From an uncultured Lachnospiraceae bacterium (GTDB lineage: Bacteria > Bacillota > Clostridia > Lachnospirales > Lachnospiraceae), in contig CAJTXP010000005.1 in NCBI GenBank assembly GCA_910583615.1, positions 62,001-126,000 on the forward strand: a DNA stretch of 64,000 nt. The letters are read 5' to 3'. Position 1 is the first letter of the stretch. Every line of letters starts with the position of its first letter. The notes under the pieces were generated by a model. It did no database searches. It was not told the origin of the DNA and saw only the letters and a program-made list of their open reading frames with translations. A program made the position numbers and the translations under genes. This document shows positions 41,952-49,420 of this stretch, piece by piece.

Positions 41952-42748
41952 AATGTTATATAGTCAAGGATCTGCTGCCCGGCTATATCGACGGCCTGAC
42001 CTGCGAAGAGACAAATGCGGAGATCCGGGAGCACCTCAAGGGCTGTCAGGACTGCCGCAGAGTCTATGGGCAGATGTCGGCCGCCATGCCTCAGGATCTT
42101 CGCCTGCCGGAGGACAAGGCGCTGGATCAGGACATTGATTTTCTGAAACGTCTGAAAGGAAAAATCCGGCACAGATATGCGGCGGTGGCTGCCGCGACGG
42201 GCCTGACGCTGTTGGCGCTGGCGGCATTTGCCGGAAAATACCAGATTGCCCTGCCCTATGATCCGGAGCACATGGAAACGGAGATGTATCAGGCGGTTCC
42301 CGTGGTCAATGACAACGGCGTGACCCAGTGGACGGACGTGGACGCGCTGAACTTTGAAGAGACGGGAACGGTGATAAAAGAAGGCCAGGAACCCATCGAT
42401 CTGGTGAGGTTCGTGGTCAGGGAACCGGAACCATATGATGATTTCCGGTCATACGGCAGGACGATCCTGCGGGATGGACAGGAGGTCCGGGTGGTCTACT
42501 ACTGTTATACCAAAAGCCTGAAAAACTGTCTGGTGCCGGAGGAAAAGGCGCGCAGGGTCTGTTGGAAATCCACTGGGGATATCTATGGGATGAGACTGTA
42601 CCGCGCAGACTATACACCGGTGATGACGGAGCATTATTATCTGCCCATGGAAGGGCTTTGGCTTGACTATCGGTTTGCGCGTCTCTCAGACCGGGAATTT
42701 GACGGGCAGAGGGAAAATGCGGTGCTGGTCTGGAACGGCATGAACTGA
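41948..42748 (+). CDS. membrane anti-sigma factor with zinc-finger (zf-HC2-like) domain
   Basis: A 266-residue protein. The N-terminus MKCYIVKDLLPGYIDGLT... with His29, Cys33, Cys36 (HLKGCQDC) is the zinc anti-sigma motif that holds the ECF factor. A membrane helix covers about 80-97 (AAVAAATGLTLLALAAF). Residues 100-266 lie outside and have no recognised domain; they may sense the signal. The gene is coupled to the sigma gene by an ATGA overlap. Its first 40 residues are closely mirrored by a 53-residue protein encoded at 43306. Confidence 0.88.
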   Translation: MKCYIVKDLLPGYIDGLTCEETNAEIREHLKGCQDCRRVYGQMSAAMPQDLRLPEDKALDQDIDFLKRLKGKIRHRYAAVAAATGLTLLALAAFAGKYQIALPYDPEHMETEMYQAVPVVNDNGVTQWTDVDALNFEETGTVIKEGQEPIDLVRFVVREPEPYDDFRSYGRTILRDGQEVRVVYYCYTKSLKNCLVPEEKARRVCWKSTGDIYGMRLYRADYTPVMTEHYYLPMEGLWLDYRFARLSDREFDGQRENAVLVWNGMN

Positions 42749-42790
42749 CCGGATGTCATGAAAATCCGAAAAGAAGAAGGGAGAAAAAAG

Positions 42791-43282
42791 ATGTATTATT
42801 TGGTTTATCTGTTGGGAGTTGTATATTTTCTGGCAAATGGAATCGGAAGCGCTCAGCGGTATCTGAACTTTGCGGACCATATTTCTCTGGCGTTCGTCCT
42901 GGGGCCGTGTGTGCTGGTCCTGTTCTGCACCGGGTCCTTCCGCGCGTTCGGCAGAGGTGTGGCGCACGCGTTCGGGAAAAGGGCCGACCCGGTTTTCCGG
43001 CTTGAGGAAAGCCTGCATGCGGTCCGGATGGTGATGGAGACGGCGGCTGTCTCGGGAGGGCTGGCGTTTCTGATCAGCACGGTCAACGTTTTTCGGGGGC
43101 TGGCGCCTTCGTGGGCAGAGGCGGACGGGATGGTCTGGCTTCTCCTGGATCTGAGCGTGGCGCTGCTTCCGCTTTTTTACCTGCTGGTGGTCTGCATGGT
43201 GCTTCTGCCTCCATATTATATGCTGAAAAAGCGGCTGCCGGGCAGGAACATGGTGCGGGCAGAACAGGAAGAACTGCGCTGA
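42791..43282 (+). CDS. membrane protein of unknown function in the sigma factor group
   Basis: A 163-residue protein with four hydrophobic helices (YLVYLLGVVYFLANGIG, ISLAFVLGPCVLVLFC, TAAVSGGLAFLISTV, WLLLDLSVALLPLFYLLVVCMVLL). No family recognised. The start follows GAAGGGAG. It lies between the anti-sigma gene and a small zinc-finger gene, so it is probably part of the same operon and may be a target or a modulator of the sigma system. Confidence 0.7.
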   Translation: MYYLVYLLGVVYFLANGIGSAQRYLNFADHISLAFVLGPCVLVLFCTGSFRAFGRGVAHAFGKRADPVFRLEESLHAVRMVMETAAVSGGLAFLISTVNVFRGLAPSWAEADGMVWLLLDLSVALLPLFYLLVVCMVLLPPYYMLKKRLPGRNMVRAEQEELR

Positions 43283-43305
43283 AGGAGGAAAAACCGGCAC
43301 AGTCG

Positions 43306-43467
43306 ATGAAATGTGTGATTGTGAGGGACCTGCTTCAAAACTGTGCAGAAGGTATGGTAAGCGACGGGACGGCCGAGGATATCAGGAATCATCTGCAGGA
43401 ATGCTGCTGCTGTCGCGCCTTTCTGGAAAACCTGGAAAAGGGAGAATCTGCAGAGACTGCGGATTAA
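43306..43467 (+). CDS. 53-residue zinc-finger protein, paralogue of the anti-sigma N-terminus
   Basis: A small protein: MKCVIVRDLLQNCAEGMVSD and on to His29 and Cys33-Cys36 (HLQECCCCRAFL). His29, Cys33 and Cys36 stand at exactly the same positions as in the anti-sigma factor 1.3 kb upstream (MKCYIVKDLL...HLKGCQDC). It has no membrane part. It may compete for or bind the sigma factor without anchoring it, or be a decayed duplicate. AAGGAGG lies 17 bases upstream, farther than usual, so translation may be weak. Confidence 0.65.
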   Translation: MKCVIVRDLLQNCAEGMVSDGTAEDIRNHLQECCCCRAFLENLEKGESAETAD

Positions 43468-43497
43468 GAACGGGCGAAAAATACAAGTGTACAGAGA

Positions 43498-43533
43498 ACA
43501 TCCGGCCATGTAGTATTCTGCATGGCCGGATGT
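43498..43533 (+). terminator. hairpin ending the sigma factor group
   Basis: ACATCCGGCCATG (43498-43510) and CATGGCCGGATGT (43521-43533) pair perfectly over 13 bases. The following TTGTTT is a weak T-run. Confidence 0.75.
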
Positions 43534-43659
43534 TTGTTTCTGCGCTTGTTTTACCCGAAATCTCCATATAATAAATACAACTACTTGGAAAAATGAGTAC
43601 AACTAATAAAAATGTATGAAAAAAATTGTATGTTGTAGGATAAAAAGAAGAAAAATTGA

Positions 43660-43688
43660 TTGACAAAGCAATATTCAGGATGTATATT
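43660..43688 (+). promoter_or_regulatory. promoter of the ChvE-like sugar ABC operon
   Basis: TTGACA (43660-43665) and TATATT (43683-43688), spacer 17. The leader to the start codon is about 175 bases. TACAA/TTGTA half-sites occur on both sides (43576, 43626). Confidence 0.78.
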
Positions 43689-43800
43689 ATATCTAAAGAA
43701 AACGAGGACAAACAAATGATATTCGTGAAAATGTCAATGATCTCCAGTAGAAATTGGTGATATTGACTGGAAAAACAAGGAACATATTCCATGTACAATC

Positions 43801-43831
43801 TTGTTCCGACAGGAACAACTTGTAAATACAA
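43801..43831. promoter_or_regulatory. AraR-like operator next to a second palindrome
   Basis: TTGTAAATACAA (43820-43831) has the arms of the B. subtilis AraR box (TTGTA..TACAA). Directly before it, TTGTTCC-GACA-GGAACAA (43801-43818) is a perfect palindrome. Both lie in the leader of the sugar operon; an AraR gene is the fourth gene of this cluster. Confidence 0.65.
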
Positions 43832-43870
43832 CTTTTCATACTAAAATTCTATGTTGGGAGGAAAACAAAC

Positions 43871-45049
43871 ATGAAAAGAAAAGTTTTAAGCACGATCCTT
43901 GCAGTTTCCATGGTAGCTACGATGGTAGTTGGCTGTGGCGGCGGTGGAGACACCCAGGCAGATGCTCCGGCAGCGGATGCAGGAACTGAGGCTCCGGCAG
44001 AAGGCGGAGACGCTGCACAGGCAGAAGCTCCGTCCGGAGTGGCAGCAGACAAAGAAGGCGGCAAGGTCGGCGTGGCAATGCCCACTCAGTCTTCCGAGAG
44101 ATGGATCAAGGACGGCGGCAACATGAAGGAGAAACTGGAGGCTATGGGTTATGAGGTAGACCTTCAGTATGCAGAAGACGATGTTCAGATGCAGGTTTCC
44201 CAGATCGAGAATATGATTGCAGCAGACGCTGACTGCCTGGTTATCGCGGCGGTTGACTCCGGAGCTCTTACAACGGTAGAGGCTCAGGCAAAAGAAGCTG
44301 GTATCCCGATCATCGCTTACGACCGTCTTCTGATGGATACAGACGCAGTTTCCTACTATGCTTCCTTCGATAATGAAGGTGTTGGTACTGCCATCGGCGA
44401 GTACATCAAGACTGCAAAAGATCTGGATGCTGCACAGGCGGCAGGCGAGAGCTACACCATCGAGTTCTTCATGGGCTCCCCGGATGACAACAACGCGGTT
44501 CTCCTTCATAAAGGCGTGATGGACGTTCTTCAGCCGTATCTGGATGACGGTACTCTGGTATGCAAGACCGGAAGAACCGCCTTTGAAGATACCTGTATCT
44601 TAAGATGGTCTCAGGAGACTGCTCAGCAGTGGTGCGAGAACTATCTGACCGGCTACTATGCAGACGAGGATCTTGACATTGCGTGTACCGCATTCGACGG
44701 ATTCGCATACGGTGTGAAGGCTGCTCTTCAGGGCGCAGGCTATACTGCTGAGAACTGGCCGCTGGTTACCGGACAGGATGCAGAGCTGATGGCATGCAAG
44801 AACATTCTTGACGGAACCCAGACTTCTTCCATCTTCAAAGACACAGGCCTTCTGGCTGACAAATGCGTAACGATGGTAGAGGCAGTGCTGAAGGGTGCTG
44901 AGCCGGAGATCAACGATACCACAACCTATAACAATAATGTAGTAGTAGTTCCGTCCTATCTGTGTACTCCTGTTGCAGTTGACAAAGACAACCTGCAGGA
45001 AGTCGTAGTTGACAGCGGATATTATACAGCAGCAGATTTAGGACTGTAA
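43871..45049 (+). CDS. chvE: multiple-sugar substrate-binding lipoprotein (ChvE-like)
   Basis: A 392-residue lipoprotein of the ChvE/XylF type that binds xylose, arabinose and similar monosaccharides. The lipobox is VVGCGGGG (Cys22), followed by an Ala/Glu/Gly-rich linker to about residue 60. The binding fold has GVAMPTQSSERWIKDG, QIENMIAADADCLVIAAVD, IAYDRLLMDTDAVSYYASFDN and FMGSPDDNNA. GGGAGG precedes the start. It heads an operon with an ATPase and a permease; a terminator hairpin follows it. Neighbouring araR, araA and araD suggest L-arabinose as one ligand. Confidence 0.9.
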   Translation: MKRKVLSTILAVSMVATMVVGCGGGGDTQADAPAADAGTEAPAEGGDAAQAEAPSGVAADKEGGKVGVAMPTQSSERWIKDGGNMKEKLEAMGYEVDLQYAEDDVQMQVSQIENMIAADADCLVIAAVDSGALTTVEAQAKEAGIPIIAYDRLLMDTDAVSYYASFDNEGVGTAIGEYIKTAKDLDAAQAAGESYTIEFFMGSPDDNNAVLLHKGVMDVLQPYLDDGTLVCKTGRTAFEDTCILRWSQETAQQWCENYLTGYYADEDLDIACTAFDGFAYGVKAALQGAGYTAENWPLVTGQDAELMACKNILDGTQTSSIFKDTGLLADKCVTMVEAVLKGAEPEINDTTTYNNNVVVVPSYLCTPVAVDKDNLQEVVVDSGYYTAADLGL

Positions 45050-45064
45050 TGACAGTCTGACTGA

Positions 45065-45091
45065 GGCGGCGGCTTGGTTCGCCGCCTTTTT
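45065..45091 (+). terminator. leaky terminator after the binding-protein gene
   Basis: GGCGGCG (45065-45071) pairs with CGCCGCC (45080-45086), followed by five T. It lies between the binding-protein and ATPase genes, the same design as at 15348-15394. Confidence 0.82.
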
Positions 45092-45176
45092 ACCGGGGTT
45101 TATCCCGCGGCAGGCGGTTGGATGTACGCGTCAGACGGACTGCTGCGCGGAAATATAAAGAAAAGGAGCAAGAGGT

Positions 45177-46727
45177 ATGTCAGATTATATCTTGGAGATG
45201 AACCACATAACCAAGGAATTCTCAGGCGTGAAGGCACTGGACGATGTAAATCTGAAGGTGAAAAAAGGCGAGGTCCATGCGTTATGCGGGGAGAACGGAG
45301 CCGGGAAATCCACACTGATGAACGTGCTCTCCGGCGTGTATCCTTACGGTACCTATTCCGGAGATATCGTCTACAAAGGTGAGGTCGGAAAGTTCCACAA
45401 GATCAAGGACAGCGAAGCCAGGGGGATCGTTATCATCCATCAGGAGCTGGCCTTAAGTCCCCACATGTCCGTGGCGGAGAACGTGTTCCTGGGGAACGAG
45501 CAGTGTTCCGGCAGGGGCGTCATTGACTGGACGAAGACCAGGGCAAAGGCGGCAGAGATGCTGGCGAAGGTCGGACTGGAGGGCGAGGACGTCAATGTAC
45601 CAGTGAATTCGCTGGGCGTGGGAAAGCAGCAGCTGATTGAAATCGCCAAGGCCATGGCGAAGGATGTGGAACTTCTTATTCTGGATGAGCCCACGGCGGC
45701 TCTGAACGACGAGGAGTCCGCAAAGCTTCTGGAGATCATGCTGGAGCTGAAGAAGCAGGGCGTGACCATGATCATCATTTCCCACAAGCTCAATGAGATC
45801 AGCTACGTGGCGGATGCGATCACGGTAATCCGTGACGGACACACCATCGAGACCCTGACGAAGGGTGTGGACGATTTCTCAGAAGACCGCATCATCAAAG
45901 GCATGGTGGGACGCGAGATGACGAACCGTTATCCGATTCGCGAGGGAGTGACCATTGGAGATACGATTTTCGAGGTTCAGAACTGGAACGTATACCATCC
46001 GGAAGATCCCAACCGGCAGGTATTGAAGGATGTGAACATTCAGGTGAAAGCCGGCGAGGTAGTAGGCCTTGCGGGACTTATGGGGGCAGGACGTACGGAA
46101 TTCGCCATGAGCGTATTCGGGAAATCCTATGGACAGAAGATCAGCGGTACCGTGAAGATGAACGGCAAAGAAGTGGATCTGAAGGATGTACGGACCGCCA
46201 TCGACAACAAGCTGGCCTATGTGTCCGAGGATCGGAAAGGCAACGGACTGGTTCTGATCGATGATATCAAGAGGAATATGACCATGGCTGCCCTTCGCAA
46301 TTTCTTCTCCAAAAACGGCGTGGTAGACTCCAATGAAGAGATCGTGAAGGCAGAAGAATATAAGAAACTGATTAACGTAAAAGCCAATTCCATCGACCAG
46401 GCCGTAGGTTCTCTGTCCGGCGGTAACCAGCAGAAGGTGGTCCTTGCCAAATGGATGCTGACCCAGCCGGATGTGCTGATTCTCGACGAGCCCACCCGCG
46501 GTATCGACGTGGGCGCCAAGTACGAGATCTACTGCGTTATCAACGATCTGGCAAAGGCGGGAAAGGCAGTTATCATCATCTCCTCCGAGATGCCGGAGAT
46601 CATCGGTACGTGCGACAGGCTGTATGTGATCAATGAGGGCCATATCGCGGGCGAGCTGGCGAAGGAAGAGATGACTCAGGAAAAGATCATGGGCTGTATT
46701 ATGGCTGATAACAGGAAAGGTGCGTAA
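45177..46727 (+). CDS. gguA: sugar ABC transporter ATP-binding protein (GguA/XylG-like)
   Basis: A 516-residue double ATPase. N-terminal half: Walker A GENGAGKST (about 40-48), LDEPTAALN, switch IISHKLNE. C-terminal half: degenerate Walker A GLMGAGRTE, signature SGGNQQKV, LDEPTRGIDVGAKYEI. The class is the same as RbsA/MglA/XylG. AAAAGGAG lies before ATG 45177. The permease gene follows after 2 bases, so both are one transcript that depends on readthrough of the hairpin at 45065. Confidence 0.92.
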   Translation: MSDYILEMNHITKEFSGVKALDDVNLKVKKGEVHALCGENGAGKSTLMNVLSGVYPYGTYSGDIVYKGEVGKFHKIKDSEARGIVIIHQELALSPHMSVAENVFLGNEQCSGRGVIDWTKTRAKAAEMLAKVGLEGEDVNVPVNSLGVGKQQLIEIAKAMAKDVELLILDEPTAALNDEESAKLLEIMLELKKQGVTMIIISHKLNEISYVADAITVIRDGHTIETLTKGVDDFSEDRIIKGMVGREMTNRYPIREGVTIGDTIFEVQNWNVYHPEDPNRQVLKDVNIQVKAGEVVGLAGLMGAGRTEFAMSVFGKSYGQKISGTVKMNGKEVDLKDVRTAIDNKLAYVSEDRKGNGLVLIDDIKRNMTMAALRNFFSKNGVVDSNEEIVKAEEYKKLINVKANSIDQAVGSLSGGNQQKVVLAKWMLTQPDVLILDEPTRGIDVGAKYEIYCVINDLAKAGKAVIIISSEMPEIIGTCDRLYVINEGHIAGELAKEEMTQEKIMGCIMADNRKGA

Positions 46728-46729
46728 TC

Positions 46730-47884
46730 ATGGAAAAGAATAAAGTTGTCAATATTGATATGAGACAGTACGGCATGGTACTGGCGCTTATAGCGGTTTA
46801 TGTTATTTTTGCGGTTCTGACCGGCGGCAAGAACCTGTCTCCGGCGAACATCAACAACCTGATCATGCAGAACGGCTACATCGTCATTCTGGCTGTCGGT
46901 ATGCTGCTGTGCGTACTGACCGGTAACGTCGACCTGGGCGTCGGCTCCGTTGTTGCAACCTGCGGCGCCGTGATCGGTATCGGCATGGTGGACTATGGCT
47001 GGAACATGTGGATTGCGATCATCGCATCCCTGATCGTAGGCCTGCTCTGCGGTATGTTTGCAGGCTTCTTCATCTCCAAACTGGGAATTCCGCCTTTCAT
47101 TGTAACGCTGGCGACCATGCTCATGGGTCGCGGCCTTACCTATGTGCTTCTGCAGGCACAGACCAAGGGACCCCTGCCGGCAAACTTCGTGTACATAGGC
47201 GCAGGCTTCCTTCCGACGATCAAGGTCGGCAACATTGACATGGTATGTCTGATCGTGGCGGCGGTAATTTCGGTGCTGATTGTACTTTCAGAGCTGAAGA
47301 GCATTGCGACAAAGAAAAAATACGGTTTTGCAACGAATCCCACCTGGCAGCTGATTGTCAAGGACGGCATCATCATTGCGATCGTATGGTTCTTCTTCTA
47401 CAAGCTGGCATGCTACAGCGGCATCCCGTTCGTGCTGGTGCTGATGGCGCTTCTGGTGGGCCTGTATCATTTCATTACAACCAAGACGGTTGCCGGACGC
47501 CAGATCTATGCGCTGGGCGGCAATGCCAAGGCTGCAAAGCTGTCCGGTATCAATACGGAGAAGGTGTTCTTCTGGGTATATACCAACATGGGTATTCTCT
47601 GTGCAGTGGCCGGTATCGTCCTGTCCGCACGTAATGCATCCGCAACTCCGAAGGCGGGCGATCAGTTCGAGATGGACGCCATCGCATCCTGTTACATCGG
47701 CGGCGCTGCTACTTCCGGAGGTATTGGAACGATCATCGGAGCCGTTGTTGGAGCATTTATCATGGGTATCCTGAACAATGGTATGTCCCTGTACGGTTTC
47801 TCCACAGACCTTCAGAAGATCGTGAAGGGCGCCGTACTTCTGGGAGCCGTAACCATCGATCTGGTATCCAAACGTAAAAAATAA
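46730..47884 (+). CDS. gguB: sugar ABC transporter permease (GguB/XylH-like)
   Basis: A 384-residue permease with about ten hydrophobic helices. TGNVDLGVGSVVA near residue 65 and IGGAATSGGIGTIIGAVVG near residue 325 are the signatures of the BPD_transp_2 family; the long central part (residues 150-230) with an extra loop is typical of XylH/GguB and MglC relatives. It probably forms a homodimer, since only one permease is encoded. It lies directly behind the ATPase gene; araR starts 50 bases later behind a UUCG hairpin. Confidence 0.9.
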   Translation: MEKNKVVNIDMRQYGMVLALIAVYVIFAVLTGGKNLSPANINNLIMQNGYIVILAVGMLLCVLTGNVDLGVGSVVATCGAVIGIGMVDYGWNMWIAIIASLIVGLLCGMFAGFFISKLGIPPFIVTLATMLMGRGLTYVLLQAQTKGPLPANFVYIGAGFLPTIKVGNIDMVCLIVAAVISVLIVLSELKSIATKKKYGFATNPTWQLIVKDGIIIAIVWFFFYKLACYSGIPFVLVLMALLVGLYHFITTKTVAGRQIYALGGNAKAAKLSGINTEKVFFWVYTNMGILCAVAGIVLSARNASATPKAGDQFEMDAIASCYIGGAATSGGIGTIIGAVVGAFIMGILNNGMSLYGFSTDLQKIVKGAVLLGAVTIDLVSKRKK

Positions 47885-47901
47885 TCAAGCAGTAAAAGGA
47901 A

Positions 47902-47923
47902 GGGCTGCCCTTCGGGGCGGCCC
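47902..47923 (+). promoter_or_regulatory. UUCG-capped hairpin before araR
   Basis: GGGCTGCCC-TTCG-GGGCGGCCC: a 9-base stem with one G-T pair and a stable UUCG loop, 12 bases before the araR start, with no T-run. No ribosome binding site is seen before that start. It may limit readthrough, stabilise the upstream mRNA or reduce araR translation. Confidence 0.6.
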
Positions 47924-47934
47924 CGTTAAAACAT

Positions 47935-49026
47935 ATGAGGCAGCGGGAAGCAAAATATATATCACTGGTAAACTGGATAAAGGAAAAGATCAGTACAAGG
48001 GAGCTTCGTCCGGGCGAAAAACTGTACTCGGAGAATGAACTGAGTCAGATGTTCGGTCTGAGCCGTCAGACGGTGCGGCATGCCATCGGCGTTCTGGAAT
48101 CAGAAGGGCTGGTGGAGCGGGTACGCGGCAGCGGAACCTATGTGGGCAGCCGCAGAGGCAATGTGAGAAAGCGTATGATGAACATCGCAGTGATCAGTAC
48201 TTATGTGGACGGCTATATTTTTCCGCCCACCCTGCAGGGCATCGTACAGACTCTGTCAGGCGCCGGCTATATGACCCAGATCGCATTTACCAATAACCGG
48301 GTGGACAGTGAAAGAAAGATCCTGGAAGGAATCCTGGAAAAGGACAATGTGGACGGCGTGATCGTGGAAGCGACCAAAAGCGCTCTGCCAAATCCCAATC
48401 TGGAATATTATCTGGAGCTCCAGAAACGCCAGATCGCCCTGCTGTTTTTCAACTGTGGCTATCCGGAACTGAAAGCGCCGGTGGTGGCGCTGGACGATGT
48501 GAAAGTGGCGGAGGATGCGGTCAACTATCTGCTCTCTCAGGGACATCGGAAGATTGCCGGGATTTTTAAAGCAGATGACGGGCAGGGAAAGCTGCGGTAT
48601 GCGGGTTATGTGGAGGCTCTCCTGAAAGAAGGAATCAGTGTGGATGACCGTAAGATTCTCTGGATCGATACAGAAGATCAGAAGGCGCTTCGGAATATTA
48701 AGAACTCCGTACTGCGCAGGCTGACGGACTGTACAGCAGTGTTCTGCTACAACGATGAAGTCGCATTTGGTCTGATTGAACTTCTTCATAAAGAAGGCTT
48801 CCGGGTTCCAGGACAGCTTTCCATTGTCAGCATCGACGGCTCAGAGCTTTCCATGCTGGCAGAACCGCATATTACGTCGGTTCCCTATCCTATGGAGGAG
48901 CTGGGACGGAAGACGGCTGAGAATATGCTGAACCTGATCGAAGAACCGGACTTTGACGGGATGTATCTGTTCAGGCCGGAACTTCTGGTGCGCGATTCGG
49001 TAAGGAAAATAGGAGGGATCAGTTAG
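47935..49026 (+). CDS. araR: arabinose repressor AraR (GntR HTH + LacI-type sensor)
   Basis: A 363-residue chimera like B. subtilis AraR. Residues 5-72 are a GntR winged helix (LRPGEKLYSENELSQMFGLS, RQTVRHAIGVLESEGLVERV), residues 85-363 a LacI/PBP-type effector domain (MMNIAVISTYVDGYIFPP, IAGIFKADDGQGKLRYAGY, FCYNDEVAFGLIELL). AraR represses arabinose genes until L-arabinose binds. A matching box lies at 43820-43831 in front of the operon. The start at 47935 lacks a recognisable Shine-Dalgarno site, so the protein may be made in small amounts. Confidence 0.92.
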   Translation: MRQREAKYISLVNWIKEKISTRELRPGEKLYSENELSQMFGLSRQTVRHAIGVLESEGLVERVRGSGTYVGSRRGNVRKRMMNIAVISTYVDGYIFPPTLQGIVQTLSGAGYMTQIAFTNNRVDSERKILEGILEKDNVDGVIVEATKSALPNPNLEYYLELQKRQIALLFFNCGYPELKAPVVALDDVKVAEDAVNYLLSQGHRKIAGIFKADDGQGKLRYAGYVEALLKEGISVDDRKILWIDTEDQKALRNIKNSVLRRLTDCTAVFCYNDEVAFGLIELLHKEGFRVPGQLSIVSIDGSELSMLAEPHITSVPYPMEELGRKTAENMLNLIEEPDFDGMYLFRPELLVRDSVRKIGGIS

Positions 49027-49281
49027 ATGGACGATCATAAACGGAATTATCCCACCAGGGTATCGCTGGTCCTGAGGATCGTGGTATCCTTGTATCTTCT
49101 GTATCTGGCATGGGGGCTCCGGGAAGCGCCGGCAAATCATACCGGGGCGGAACGCCTGTTGTTTATTGCCGCCATGATTCTTTTTGCAGCGGTGGGTGTG
49201 GTTCTCGGCGGTCTGTCGCTGAAAGCCCTTTTGAGAGGAGAATACGGACAGCCGGATAACGGAGACGATACGGAACCCTGA
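49027..49281 (+). CDS. small two-helix membrane protein between araR and araA
   Basis: An 84-residue protein with two hydrophobic helices (VSLVLRIVVSLYLLYLAWGL and LLFIAAMILFAAVGVVLGG) and charged ends. ATG 49027 follows the araR stop directly, with AGGAGG about 10 bases upstream inside the araR end, so it is coupled to araR. No known family comes to mind. Its place in an arabinose operon suggests but does not show a transport-related role. Confidence 0.65.
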   Translation: MDDHKRNYPTRVSLVLRIVVSLYLLYLAWGLREAPANHTGAERLLFIAAMILFAAVGVVLGGLSLKALLRGEYGQPDNGDDTEP

Positions 49282-49420
49282 ACAATTGATATACAATAGC
49301 ATGAGATAATTCACGTGATGAATGACGCGCATCACGTTGAACATATAAGATCCATGTCTGAAGAGGCAGGTCTTATCCTGAAAATAAAGATGCCGCGGTG
49401 TCAGCGGAGGAATGGAGATT

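Noticed and set aside
49286..49296. AraR box before araA (TTGATATACAA)
   Set aside because: The arms are only three bases and the spacing differs from TTGTA..TACAA; too weak to list as an operator.
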